Assembly: GCA_036558305.1 (NCBI GenBank)
Contig: DATBFX010000450.1
Span: 1-27,083 of the forward strand
Reading direction: 5' to 3'
DNA: 27,083 nt
Source of the DNA: DATBFX01 sp036558305
GTDB lineage: Bacteria; Chloroflexota; Chloroflexia; Thermomicrobiales; UBA6265
This document shows positions 1-7,730 of the stretch, piece by piece; position 1 is the stretch's first letter; each line of letters opens with the position of its first letter. A program made the translations under genes and the position numbers. The notes under the pieces were generated by a model that saw only the letters and a program-made list of their open reading frames with translations, ran no database searches and was not told where the DNA came from.

Positions 1-508
1 GCCGCCGTTTCGTTGCTCTTCGTTGTTGGCTCATCTGGAACATCACCGCGGCGAGGCTCGCGGCGTGTGGTTGGTCGGCGCCGAGGTTGCGAACGCGGCG
101 CTCTGCCTCCTCGTAGCACGCCGCGTCGTCACGGTCGCCGATCACCCAAACCGTCGCGACCGTCTCCCCGCGATTGACGGCAAAGACGATCCGCCAGTTG
201 CGATCGCCGACGACGATTTTGCGCCAGCCGATCAGACCGCGTCCCAGCGGGAGGCCGGCTTCTTTGCCCACCTCCTCCAAGCGGATCAGCTTCTTGAGGA
301 AGAGTGACAAATTGCCGGTCGCCGCGTATTGGACGAGGTCAGCAACCGCGTCGTCGATGAGTTCGACCCGGATCGGCTCGTTCGGCTCCGGTAGGTTGAC
401 CCAGGAGCGCGATCCAATCCCCGGCGACGCGGAGCTCGGGGGCGCGGAACTCGGCGGTACGCGGCGGCGCTGCTCATTTGGGGATGCCCGTTCCCCCGGT
501 GCACTCAC
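1..508 (-). CDS. RelE/ParE-like toxin, C-terminus off the window
   Basis: The frame is open from a GTG at 508 to the window edge, so the stop is not seen. The recognisable part begins near residue 46 (PIRVELIDDAVADL) and carries the RelE-superfamily core: a helical segment (NLSLFLKKLIRLEEVGKEAG), then RKIVVGDRNWRIVFAV and TVATVWVIGDRDDAACYEEA. Such proteins are usually ribosome-dependent mRNA interferases or gyrase toxins; which one cannot be told here. The start is uncertain: there is no ATG in frame near the conserved part, and the first ~40 residues from the GTG are Pro/Ser/Arg-rich and unlike the family. The true start may be a rare codon near 400, or the 5' end may be degraded. No antitoxin is visible upstream, so a toxin-first operon with the antitoxin beyond position 1 is likely. 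Confidence 0.6.
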   Translation of the reverse strand, partial: MSAPGERASPNEQRRRVPPSSAPPSSASPGIGSRSWVNLPEPNEPIRVELIDDAVADLVQYAATGNLSLFLKKLIRLEEVGKEAGLPLGRGLIGWRKIVVGDRNWRIVFAVNRGETVATVWVIGDRDDAACYEEAERRVRNLGADQPHAASLAAVMFQMSQQRRATKRR

Positions 509-731
509 CGCCCACCTGGGGAAGTCACGGCAATACTCGATTCGTCGGTACGTCGATGGGCCCACGACGCGTCCACGTGTACTCCGATAGCTACTCTTCG
601 GCGTGTCGCCGGGCGGCGGTTGCGTGCGCCCGGCCGGACCACGGCACGCGGTATGATCGTCGCCGGTCGGCGGACGACCCGGATCGGTGGACCGGCGTCA
701 CCGGCCGCTCGCGCGTCTTGAAGGACGGCCG

Positions 732-1529
732 ATGCTTCGCACCGTCACCGCCACCCGCTACGTGACGCCGCTGCGCGAGGGGGGGTCGCTCCCGGCCATC
801 GTCGAGGCCGACGACGATGGCATGTACGTGCTCAAATTCCGCGGGGCGGGACAGGGACCGAAGGCGTTGATCGCCGAACTCGTGGCCGGCGAGATCGGGC
901 GCGTCCTCGGCTTGCCGGTGCCGGAGTTGGTCTTCGTCGAACTCGATCCGGTCTTCGGCAATGCCGAACCGGACCCGGAGATCCAGGATCTGCTCAAAGC
1001 CAGCGCCGGGCTCAATCTGGCCCTGGACTACCTCCCCGGTTCCCTCGCTTTCGTCCCCGCTGCCTCACCGCCGCCCGATCCTCACCTCGCGGCGCGGGTG
1101 GTCTGGTTCGACGCCTACGTCACCAACGTCGATCGCACGCCGCGCAATCCCAACCTGCTGCTCTGGCACCGCAACCTCTGGTTGATCGACCACGGCGCCG
1201 CGCTCTACGTCCACCACACCTGGTCCGATCCCGACGGGCGCAGCCGTTCGCCTTTCCCCCAGATCGCCGACCACATCCTGCTGCCCTTCGCGGCGCCGAT
1301 TCCCGACGTCGCCGCGGCGATGGGCGCGTACCTCACACCGGACGTCCTTGGGGCGATCGTTGCGCTCATTCCGGAGACCTGGCTCGAGGCCGGGTCGGAT
1401 TTCGTCGACCCGGCGGCCCATCGTGCCGCGTACGTGGGCTATCTGACCCGCCGCCTCGCCGCGGCCGACGTCTTCGTCGAGGAGGCCGAGCGTGCCCGAG
1501 TCAACCGCGCCCTCGCTCGTGCCGTTTGA
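732..1529 (+). CDS. HipA-like kinase (HipA_2 family)
   Basis: A 265-aa protein resembling the short HipA-type kinases (HipA_2). Visible kinase-like elements are an ATP-site lysine at about residue 35 (YVLKFRG), a helix with AELVAGEIGRVLGLPVPE (~48-65), a catalytic-loop-like NVDRTPRNPN (~132-141) and a metal-site LIDHGAAL (~151-158). Classical HipA phosphorylates a tRNA synthetase and is neutralised by HipB; the role of this compact family is not established. I chose the ATG at 732 because AAGGA sits six bases upstream; an earlier in-frame ATG at 687 has no such site. The end overlaps the next gene by 38 bases, indicating translational coupling with the DUF3037 protein. No HipB-like HTH gene is adjacent. 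Confidence 0.8.
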   Translation: MLRTVTATRYVTPLREGGSLPAIVEADDDGMYVLKFRGAGQGPKALIAELVAGEIGRVLGLPVPELVFVELDPVFGNAEPDPEIQDLLKASAGLNLALDYLPGSLAFVPAASPPPDPHLAARVVWFDAYVTNVDRTPRNPNLLLWHRNLWLIDHGAALYVHHTWSDPDGRSRSPFPQIADHILLPFAAPIPDVAAAMGAYLTPDVLGAIVALIPETWLEAGSDFVDPAAHRAAYVGYLTRRLAAADVFVEEAERARVNRALARAV

Positions 1530-1929
1530 GTACGTCGTCCTGCGCGTCCTCCCCCGCGTCGAACGCGGAGAATGCCTCAACGTCGGGGTCATCCTCGTCT
1601 GCCGGGCACACCGCTTTCTGGAGGCGCGGGTGGAACTGGACCGTCGCCGCCTGACCGCCTTCGCCCCCTACCTCGACGGCGAGACCGTCGACCTCATCGC
1701 CCGGCAACTCGCCCTCGTCCCCCGCATCTGCGCCGGCGACCCCGCGGCCGGTCCGATCGCCGCGCTGGGACTCGGCGAACGCTGGCATTGGCTGGCGGCG
1801 CCGGCCAGCACCTTGCTCCAACCGGGCGCGGTCCACACCGGACTCTGCCTGGATCCTGCCGCGGAACTCGCCTGCCTCTTCGAGGAGATGGTGCGCCTGC
1901 CCGGTTCGGAGTCTGGAGTTGGCGTCTGA
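1492..1929 (+). CDS. DUF3037 family protein, partner of the HipA-like kinase
   Basis: A 145-aa protein starting at a GTG at 1492, inside the end of the kinase gene, with GAGGAGG about seven bases upstream. The N-terminal signature FEYVVLRVLPRVERGECLNVGVILVC is characteristic of DUF3037, as is the later LDGETVDLIARQL region. DUF3037 genes are, from memory of such neighbourhoods, commonly found directly after HipA_2-type kinases, and the 38-base overlap here fits an obligate pair. Its biochemical function is unknown; it could be a substrate, an inhibitor or an adaptor of the kinase. It ends 12 bases before the convergent hypothetical gene at 1942, so the two transcripts meet tail to tail. Confidence 0.8.
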   Translation: MPESTAPSLVPFEYVVLRVLPRVERGECLNVGVILVCRAHRFLEARVELDRRRLTAFAPYLDGETVDLIARQLALVPRICAGDPAAGPIAALGLGERWHWLAAPASTLLQPGAVHTGLCLDPAAELACLFEEMVRLPGSESGVGV

Positions 1930-1941
1930 CGCGGCGGCGCT

Positions 1942-2523
1942 CTACGGTCCGGCGATCCCGTCGATTTGATCGCCGCCGGCGTCCGGATCGTAGAGACCGC
2001 CCCAGAGATCGTCGGTGTCGATCGTGGCGATCGCCGGTGCCGCCACCGGACCCGTTCCGATCGGGTTGTTGCTGTTCGAAAGCGCCGTGTGGATCTCGCG
2101 ATCGACGAGCCGTCCACCCACATACTTCGCCGTTGCGAGGGAACCCACGAAGAGGGCGCAAAAGAGGCCGCAATAGACGAGCTTTTCGAGCCCGCCGGCG
2201 CCGGGCTTGCGCGGGGTCGGTGGCGCCAGGGGAGCGTGCGCGGTGACCGGCGGCGCCTTGGCCGGAGCGACGCCGGCCGCCGCCATCCGCGCCAGCCACT
2301 CGTCCAGACCGACCCCGGTCCGCGACGCAAACTCGTCTTCGGAGGCGACGCCGAGTTGGTCCTGGAGCGCATAGATCCGGCTCCACTCCTTGCTGCTGGT
2401 GTGGTCGAGTTCCTGCTGGAACCAGGCGCGGGCCGCGGCCAGCGCCTCCGGCTGCGTCTCGCCGACGCCGATCAGCAACGGCGGCTTCTCGGGATGGGGT
2501 TGGATCGTGGCCGCGTAGCGCAT
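1942..2523 (-). CDS. hypothetical protein with one transmembrane segment
   Basis: I do not recognise a family. The 193-aa protein has a soluble N-terminal half (~1-85) that looks like a compact domain with a helix rich in Ala/Trp (QPEALAAARAWFQQEL) and a segment resembling a short helical repeat (TGVGLDEWLARMAAAGV). A Pro/Ala-rich linker (~88-108) leads to a single hydrophobic helix (LVYCGLFCALFVGSLATAKYVGG, about 113-135) and an acidic Asp/Gly-rich C-terminus ending DPDAGGDQIDGIAGP. The layout suggests a membrane-anchored protein with the N-terminal domain in the cytoplasm. Codon pattern is typical of neighbouring genes, supporting real coding. It stands alone, convergent with the DUF3037 gene. 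Confidence 0.65.
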   Translation of the reverse strand: MRYAATIQPHPEKPPLLIGVGETQPEALAAARAWFQQELDHTSSKEWSRIYALQDQLGVASEDEFASRTGVGLDEWLARMAAAGVAPAKAPPVTAHAPLAPPTPRKPGAGGLEKLVYCGLFCALFVGSLATAKYVGGRLVDREIHTALSNSNNPIGTGPVAAPAIATIDTDDLWGGLYDPDAGGDQIDGIAGP

Positions 2524-2561
2524 CGCCGTCCTCCGGGGGCGGTGACCGAGGGCGGAATAGG

Positions 2562-2600
2562 GCGGAAGGCGGAAAGCGGCCGCCTTGCCCCGCCTTCCGC
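2562..2600. terminator. hairpin between FHA regulator and hypothetical gene
   Basis: Perfect 11-bp inverted repeat (GCGGAAGGCGG at 2562-2572 and CCGCCTTCCGC at 2590-2600) whose 17-base loop contains a further GCGGCCGC palindrome. It lies in the gap downstream of the minus-strand FHA gene. No clear U-run follows, so it may be a termination or mRNA-end structure rather than a textbook intrinsic terminator. I see no gene between 2524 and 2781. Confidence 0.4.
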
Positions 2601-2781
2601 GGACTTATTCCCCCATCATTGTTCCGACGTCCCGACGGCGACGAAAGCGACCCCGGTGAGAAGAACGGCACGAATCAGGACGGTACGGTATGTCTATCCC
2701 AGATCAGTCACGACCGATGCTCTTCCCCGCACCGTCGTGCCGCGGCAAGCCCGAATCGACGCCTCATCGGCGGCGGAGCGG

Positions 2782-3474
2782 TCAGAGCTGAAGGATGAAC
2801 CCACCGGTGATGCGCGTCTGGACGATGTCGAATTGCGGTTCGAGATGCCGCAACTTGCGGCGCAGTCGATCGACGAGGCGGTCGAGGGCGTCCTCGTGCC
2901 GCGGTGCGGCGTTGCCCCAAATCGCTTCCGCACACTCCGGGCGAGCGCAGACGGCGCCGTCGGATTGGTAGAGGTAGTGGAGCAGGCGAAACTCGTCCGG
3001 CGAGAGATCGAGCGACCGGTCGTAGAGGGTAAACCGGAGCCGCCGGTCGTCGAAGACGAGGCGGGGCCGGTCATCGCGCGGCGCGGCGTGACGACTCGGG
3101 AGGGGATCGGCGAGGGCGTGCTCGTCGACGAAGCGCAACTGCGGTTGCGGCTCGCCCAGTCCGATCAAATCGCGGTGCGCCAGGAACCGCGAGGTACGCA
3201 GCAACTCGCCGTTGAGGTACGTCCCGTTCCGGCTATCGGTGTCGCTCAGCCGGAACGACTCGCCTTCCCGCACGATGACCGCATGGTGGCGGGAGACGGC
3301 ATCGCGCACGACGACGATCGCGTTCTCCGCGGCACGGCCGATCGTCCACGACGGACCGACGAGCGTCAGGTGCGGTGGCCGCACGTCGCCGTGCACGGCG
3401 ACGAGGCGCCAGCCCAGACGGGGCGCTCTTTCACTCTGCTGATCGCTCGCTCGATCGGCGCCGCTCGCCGGCAT
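2782..3474 (-). CDS. FHA domain / OmpR-type winged-helix regulator
   Basis: A 230-aa cytoplasmic regulator. An FHA phosphothreonine-binding domain occupies about 38-116, with the conserved IGR (45-47), SRHHA (61-65) and DSRNGTYLNG (80-89). A C-terminal winged helix of the OmpR/PhoB type occupies about 138-230: LDLSPDEFRLLHYLYQ, then the recognition region DALDRLVDRLRRKLRHLEP and a wing ending ITGGFIL. There is no receiver domain, so control probably comes through a Ser/Thr kinase or a phosphorylated partner instead of a histidine kinase. EmbR of mycobacteria combines the same two domain types in the opposite order. The start ATG has GGAGGG seven bases upstream. No kinase gene is adjacent, and target genes are unknown. 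Confidence 0.85.
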   Translation of the reverse strand: MPASGADRASDQQSERAPRLGWRLVAVHGDVRPPHLTLVGPSWTIGRAAENAIVVVRDAVSRHHAVIVREGESFRLSDTDSRNGTYLNGELLRTSRFLAHRDLIGLGEPQPQLRFVDEHALADPLPSRHAAPRDDRPRLVFDDRRLRFTLYDRSLDLSPDEFRLLHYLYQSDGAVCARPECAEAIWGNAAPRHEDALDRLVDRLRRKLRHLEPQFDIVQTRITGGFILQL

Positions 3475-3614
3475 GACAGTGCCCTCCGGCTGCCATCTGG
3501 CGACCTCCCTGGCCCCGGCATGCTAGACAGGCAGCGATGCCGCGGCAAGCACCGGTCATGAGAAACCGGTCCCGCTGCTGGGTAGATAGCGCCGATGAAG
3601 AAGACGCGGAACGG

Positions 3615-3646
3615 CGACGAGGGCGGCGCTGGAGCCGCCCTCGTCG
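3615..3646 (-). terminator. hairpin downstream of the cupin gene
   Basis: Perfect 13-bp inverted repeat (3615-3627 with 3634-3646, arm CGACGAGGGCGGC) with a 6-base loop, about 60 bases past the stop of the minus-strand cupin gene. The sequence after it on the minus strand is only mildly T-rich (GTCTTCTTC), so efficiency as an intrinsic terminator is uncertain. Confidence 0.55.
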
Positions 3647-3707
3647 ACCGATGACCGATTGCCGTCGTACCGCTTAATCCGACAGCGCGAAATGTTCGGA
3701 CGTTCTA

Positions 3708-4202
3708 TTACTGGAACAAGAATCCGGGTTGGTCCGAGGAGAGGAGGGCCGAAACGAGCAGGACCAGCGGCTCGTCGCCGGGGTTGTGCATGATGTGGGT
3801 CGTCACCTTGCTGTAGGAGACCGAATCGCCGGGGTTCATCATCACCTCGACGTTCGGTGTCGGGGTTTCGGCGACCGGTGTGCCTTCGGTGGCGGCGCGG
3901 GTGATGACCGCATCGCCCTCGCCGAACGTGGTGCCGAAGGTGCCGGACTCGACGTAGAGGATGACTTGACCGGGGTGGACGTGCCGCGGGATAAGCGCAC
4001 CGGGCGCCATCGTGATCCGGAGCAAGACGAGCGAGTATCCCGGTGCGTTCGCCGGCATGCCGCTGCCAAGTTGTTCGATCGTCACACCGGCGAACGGATC
4101 GGGGGTTGGACTGGCCTCTTGCGCCCTTGCCGCCAACGGCGCCAGGACGAACACCGCGGCAAGCGCGAGGATGCGGATGCCGATAGCCATTTGCCGACGC
4201 AT
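3708..4202 (-). CDS. secreted cupin-domain protein
   Basis: A 164-aa protein starting at ATG 4202, with AAAGGAGT about six bases upstream. Residues 1-28 form a signal peptide (MRRQMAIGIRILALAAVFVLAPLAARAQ), probably cleaved at ARA-Q. The mature part is a single cupin barrel: PGALIPRHVHPGQVILYVESG contains the HxH metal ligands and the conserved Gly of motif 1, and NPGDSVSYSKVTTHIMHNPGDEPLVLLV matches motif 2 with its His. It is therefore probably an extracytoplasmic metal-binding cupin; the substrate is unknown. The frame is open further upstream to 4628, but that extension has no family similarity and runs antisense over the DUF4242 gene, so I rejected it. It lies 65 bases downstream of the DUF4242 gene and may share its transcript. 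Confidence 0.85.
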   Translation of the reverse strand: MRRQMAIGIRILALAAVFVLAPLAARAQEASPTPDPFAGVTIEQLGSGMPANAPGYSLVLLRITMAPGALIPRHVHPGQVILYVESGTFGTTFGEGDAVITRAATEGTPVAETPTPNVEVMMNPGDSVSYSKVTTHIMHNPGDEPLVLLVSALLSSDQPGFLFQ

Positions 4203-4267
4203 GGCAAACTCCTTTGACGCTCTGTCGATCGATCGTTTGCGATTCCTGTTTTGCGGCCCAATCGGAC

Positions 4268-4540
4268 TCAGCGGTAGAAATACGGATCGAGCACGGAGAC
4301 CTTCGTGATCCGATCGACGGGCAGACCGTTCCGCTCCGCCGCTCGCCGGATCGACTCCGGGTCGGGACCGTCGTAGACACAGAACGTCGTCTTCTTGTCG
4401 TCGCTGACGTACGATTGGAGCCAGGTCACACCCTGCGCGGCGTTGCGATCGACCACACCCAGGCACGCCGCCGCGCCGTCCTCGTTGACCGGGATGATCA
4501 AACCATCGGGAAACGTCCGTTCCACCACGTAGCGGGGCAC
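4268..4540 (-). CDS. DUF4242 family small protein (possible metal binder)
   Basis: A 90-aa protein that fits DUF4242 over its whole length: RYVVERTFPDGL at the start, VTWLQSYVSDDKKTTFCVYDGPDPESIRRAAE in the middle and VDRITKVSVLDP at the end. A structurally known member (a Streptomyces nickel-binding protein) has a ferredoxin-like fold; metal binding here is inference. I prefer the GTG at 4540 because GAGGAGGT lies six bases upstream and it gives the family's usual length. A GTG at 4609 is also in frame but would add a Pro/Gly-rich stretch, and its purine-rich site abuts the codon. The protein has no signal peptide and is probably cytoplasmic. Confidence 0.8.
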   Translation of the reverse strand: MPRYVVERTFPDGLIIPVNEDGAAACLGVVDRNAAQGVTWLQSYVSDDKKTTFCVYDGPDPESIRRAAERNGLPVDRITKVSVLDPYFYR

Positions 4541-4689
4541 AGCCGCACCTCCTCTCGCTGGGTCGCCCGCCGGTCCCTCCGGCGCGACACCAGCTTGCGG
4601 TGTCGGCACCTCCTCCGCATCGGGACACGCCCCTATGTTGGCCTGCCTAGACCCTCATATTGGCCAGCACAGTCCTGAGCCAAACTGTC

Positions 4690-4714
4690 TCATCCTGAGC
4701 CTGCGAAGGACCTC
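4690..4714. repeat. REP-like dispersed repeat fragment
   Basis: Positions 4690-4714 read TCATCCTGAGCCTGCGAAGG followed by ACCTC. The TCATCCTGAGC...GCGAAGGAC word recurs, from memory, as a dispersed intergenic palindromic element in many bacterial genomes. TCCT and AGGA arms can pair around the centre. It sits just downstream of the HAF gene that ends at 4733. Only one copy is in the window, so dispersal cannot be shown here. Confidence 0.35.
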
Positions 4715-4732
4715 TCTCCGTCCGTGCGGTTC

Positions 4733-5875
4733 TCACGCAACCGGCGTCAACAGAAACACCTGCTCCCCGTCGGGTCCCTGACCAAAGCCGACGATCTGGC
4801 CGGCGTCGTTGATCGCCCAGGCGCCGAGCAAGGCCCAGCCGCTGTCGGAGGGGATCAGGGTGTTGAGGTCGATCATCGTGCCGTTCTGCCAGAGGAACGC
4901 CACCCGCCCGTAGTCGCCGTAGCCCTCGACGAGGCCGACGACCTGAGCGGCGCTGTTGATGTCGGCGGCGTAACTCGAATCGCCGCCCTCGGGGAGTACG
5001 CCGAGGTTTGTCAGCTTGTCCTTTTCCCAGAGGAACGCGCGGTTGTGACCGTCCTTGAGGCTGGAGGTACCGACGATCTGACCGCCGTCGCTGATCCCGG
5101 TCGCGATGCTGCCGTCACCGCCCAGGGTGCCGAGATCGGTGATCGCGTCCCCGTCCCACAGAACGGCGTGGGTTCCGGCTCTGACACTCGTCACGACGTC
5201 GACGATTCCCACCCCCGGCGTGAGTGACCCCGGCGTAGGGTTGGCCCCACCGACGATCTGCCCGGCCGCGTTGAGGTCGGTGGCGAAACTCTCGCCGTCG
5301 TTCCCGCCGAGACTGCCAAGGTCGGTCGCCTCGTCCTTGGACCAGAGACAGGCGTGGATGCGGTTGGCCACGTCACCGCTCTCCGCGGTGGTCGACCAAC
5401 CGACGATCGCGTTCTTGTCGTTGATCGCGAACGCGACGCTGTTGTTGCCACCGAGACTCTTCAGCGGCGTCGACACGCCCTTCATCCAGACGACCGCGGT
5501 CGACGTGTACGCCTTGACGTCGGCCCGCGTGTAGCCGACGGCGCGCCGCCCCTTGTTGATGTCGTTGGCCGACCCGATCTCGCCCTCGGCGCCCAGATAC
5601 TTCGGTTTGCCCTTGCGCCAGCTCAAGGCGTAGGCCGGATAGTCGGTCCCGATGGCGGCCTCGACGTCGCCGGCGACGTCGCCGGACTCGTTGATCGCGA
5701 CCGCCGCCGCACCGACGATGCGGTCGGTGCCGTCGGGTTGAAGCAGCGGCAACTCGCTGACCGTGTAGCCCGGCGGCGTGTCTTGCCGGGCGACGGCGCG
5801 ACCGGCAAGCGCCGGACCGGCGGAGATCAGAACGACCAGTGCCATGACGGCTCGGGTCGCAGCGGTACGGATCAC
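4733..5875 (-). CDS. secreted HAF-repeat protein (copy 1)
   Basis: A 380-aa exported protein starting at GTG 5875 with GAGGAGG seven bases upstream. Residues ~1-30 form a signal peptide (VIRTAATRAVMALVVLISAGPALAG...). The rest consists of about six HAF-type repeats of 40-50 aa, each with the pattern 'xAxxWxxGxxTDLGxLGGxxSxAxxINxxGxIVG': for example THAVLWDGDAITDLGTLGG and CLWSKDEATDLGSLGG. Such tandem repeats are predicted to fold as a beta-propeller outside the cell; no ligand or enzymatic activity is known. An insertion between the third and fourth repeats (GGANPTPGSLTPGVG) breaks the regular spacing. It is a tandem paralog of the next gene upstream; the C-terminal repeat is the most similar part (LIPSDSGWALLGAWAINDAG against LIPADSGWVLTTAYGINDKG). 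Confidence 0.85.
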   Translation of the reverse strand: MIRTAATRAVMALVVLISAGPALAGRAVARQDTPPGYTVSELPLLQPDGTDRIVGAAAVAINESGDVAGDVEAAIGTDYPAYALSWRKGKPKYLGAEGEIGSANDINKGRRAVGYTRADVKAYTSTAVVWMKGVSTPLKSLGGNNSVAFAINDKNAIVGWSTTAESGDVANRIHACLWSKDEATDLGSLGGNDGESFATDLNAAGQIVGGANPTPGSLTPGVGIVDVVTSVRAGTHAVLWDGDAITDLGTLGGDGSIATGISDGGQIVGTSSLKDGHNRAFLWEKDKLTNLGVLPEGGDSSYAADINSAAQVVGLVEGYGDYGRVAFLWQNGTMIDLNTLIPSDSGWALLGAWAINDAGQIVGFGQGPDGEQVFLLTPVA

Positions 5876-6081
5876 GGGCGCTCCTCCTCGTATGGGTGGG
5901 CAATGGGCGACCGACGGCACGTGTTCGTGCCCCACATCTTTTGCATCGGATTCTACCCAAAGCTCTGCGCGCACCCCGTTTCGTGCCCGGTCGTCATGTA
6001 AAAACCGGCACGAGCCTGGTGCCCGCGTCCTCCCGATGGCGATGGCTCGGCCTGTTGAGCGATCGCTGACGGCGGACGATG

Positions 6082-7161
6082 TTACGTCGTGATCGGAGTC
6101 AGGACGAACCCGCGTTGCCTGCCTTTGTTGTATCCGAAGCCAACGATTTGGCCCTTGTCGTTGATACCGTAGGCGGTGGTCAGCACCCAGCCGCTATCCG
6201 CCGGGATCAGGCCGTTCAAGTTGACGATCTTGCCGTCCTGCCAGATGACCGCCAGGAGTTTGACGGAATTCGGGTTGTCGGCGGCGTTCGGATCCGCCGC
6301 GGAACCGGAGACGACGCCGTCGGCGTTGATGTCCCACGCAAAGCTGGTGTCGCTGCCCGGCAGGGTGCCGAGGTCGGTCATCGTGCCGCTGTCCCACAGG
6401 AAGGCATGGGTCCCCGCCGCGCCAAATTGACCGTCGGCGGTCGTCGTCGAATGCCCAACGATCTGCCCCGCCTCGTTGATCGACCGTGCCAGACTCGTCG
6501 TCCCTCCGAGGACGCCGAGATCGGTCGCTTTGTCCCCGTCCCAGAGCGTGGCGTGACTCCCAAACCCGCTGCCGACGATTTGCCCGCGATTGGTGACGGC
6601 GTTGGCGATGCTGCGGTCTCCCGCGGTCGGAAGTGCCGTCACGTGGCCGTCATCCCAACGACAGGCAACGACCGGTCCGCCGGCCGAGGTGCTGGACCCT
6701 CCGACGACGACACCGTCGTCGTTGATGCCAAACGCCTGTGCGTTGTCGCCGCCGAGCTTCGGCAGCACCGTCGTTGCCTTGCCATCCCAAACCGCCGCCG
6801 CCGATGTCTGCGGTGAATCGGCGAAGAAGCCGGCGCCCTGCCCCGCCTTGTTGACCGCCCAGACGGTACTGGCCCGGTCGTCCCCGTCCGTGAGATCGCT
6901 CAGCTTGCCCTTGCGATAGGTAACCGCCCGATTGGTCCCGCTGTCCGCATTGAACGAGATCCCGACCGCGACTCCCTTCTCGTTGATCGCAAAGAGAAGA
7001 CTGCTGGTGTCTCCCTCGATCACACCGATGTTCTTGATGGTGTACCGAACCTCGGAGTCTTGGGCGCCTACTGGTTGTGGCCCGATCAACGCGGGTATCC
7101 CGGTGAGCATCGTCGGCAGCAACAGCGCGGCGATCAGGTGAAGGAGTGATCGGCGCCTCAT
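6082..7161 (-). CDS. secreted HAF-repeat protein (copy 2)
   Basis: A 359-aa exported protein. ATG 7161 gives a good signal peptide (RRRSLLHLIAALLLPTMLTG, cleavage probably at VGA-Q near residue 34); a longer start at 7224 would add 21 residues before it. No strong Shine-Dalgarno site marks either start. Seven HAF repeats follow, such as SHATLWDGDKATDLGVLGG, THAFLWDSGTMTDLGTLPGS and a C-terminal LIPADSGWVLTTAYGINDKG. As with its neighbour, a secreted beta-propeller is predicted and function is unknown. A 206-base gap separates it from copy 1 and contains a weak inverted repeat (TCGTGCC/GGCACGA), so the two may be transcribed separately. Confidence 0.85.
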   Translation of the reverse strand: MRRRSLLHLIAALLLPTMLTGIPALIGPQPVGAQDSEVRYTIKNIGVIEGDTSSLLFAINEKGVAVGISFNADSGTNRAVTYRKGKLSDLTDGDDRASTVWAVNKAGQGAGFFADSPQTSAAAVWDGKATTVLPKLGGDNAQAFGINDDGVVVGGSSTSAGGPVVACRWDDGHVTALPTAGDRSIANAVTNRGQIVGSGFGSHATLWDGDKATDLGVLGGTTSLARSINEAGQIVGHSTTTADGQFGAAGTHAFLWDSGTMTDLGTLPGSDTSFAWDINADGVVSGSAADPNAADNPNSVKLLAVIWQDGKIVNLNGLIPADSGWVLTTAYGINDKGQIVGFGYNKGRQRGFVLTPITT

Positions 7162-7381
7162 CCCGGCATCGCTCCGCGAGTGGTGCAATGCGACCGCCGA
7201 TGGGGGCAGCATTCCGCCACTCATCTATCTCGATCCATCCGAGTTTTGTGGGAGACTAGAAGAATTGTCAAGAATTTGCAACGTGAGGGGCGCGGCAACG
7301 TCGACGCCGTCATGTTTCGAACAGCGGACAGACTGCATCCGCACGGAGTCGCTACGACATCCATGTTGTGGAGGCACGTTC

Positions 7382-7705
7382 GTGGAGTTCCGCATCGCCT
7401 TCTATCGCGCGGCGAACGGCGAAGCTCCAATCGTAACCTTTCTCGACGACTTGAGGCGTAGACAGCCGGCGCTTCACCGACTCGTCATCGCCGGTCTCGG
7501 CGAATTGCGGTCGAGTGACTATCACGGTCCACCACTGACGACCCGAATCGACGCCAGTGGCATCTTCGAGCTACGCGCCGGCAGCACCGACGCCGCCCGC
7601 GTGTTTTTCTTCTTCCAACCAGCCCAGGAGATTGTCTGTACCAATGGCTACGTCAAGAAGACTCAGAAACTCGACACCGGCGAACTCGACCGCGCGAGAA
7701 GATAG
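7382..7705 (+). CDS. HigB/RelE-like toxin (phage Gp49-like)
   Basis: A 107-aa protein starting at GTG 7382 with GGAGG seven bases upstream. It shows the Gp49/HigB pattern: EFRIAFYRAANGEAPIVTFLDDL at the start, a helix (RQPALHRLVIAGLGELR), then LTTRIDASGIFELRAG, ARVFFFFQ and the C-terminal GYVKKTQKLDTGELDRAR. Members cleave mRNA on ribosomes; key catalytic residues vary and cannot be assigned by eye. The gene is followed 25 bases later by an HTH antitoxin, so the toxin-first HigBA order is preserved. An upstream in-frame ATG at 7265 would add 39 residues without family similarity. Confidence 0.85.
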   Translation: MEFRIAFYRAANGEAPIVTFLDDLRRRQPALHRLVIAGLGELRSSDYHGPPLTTRIDASGIFELRAGSTDAARVFFFFQPAQEIVCTNGYVKKTQKLDTGELDRARR

Positions 7706-7730
7706 AAGTCGGATCGGGAGACGAGACCCC

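Noticed and set aside
1966..3561. A 531-codon plus-strand frame.
   Set aside because: It runs antisense through the one-TM hypothetical and the FHA regulator, whose domains are unmistakable; the frame is Arg/Glu/Val-rich filler typical of antisense frames in GC-rich DNA.
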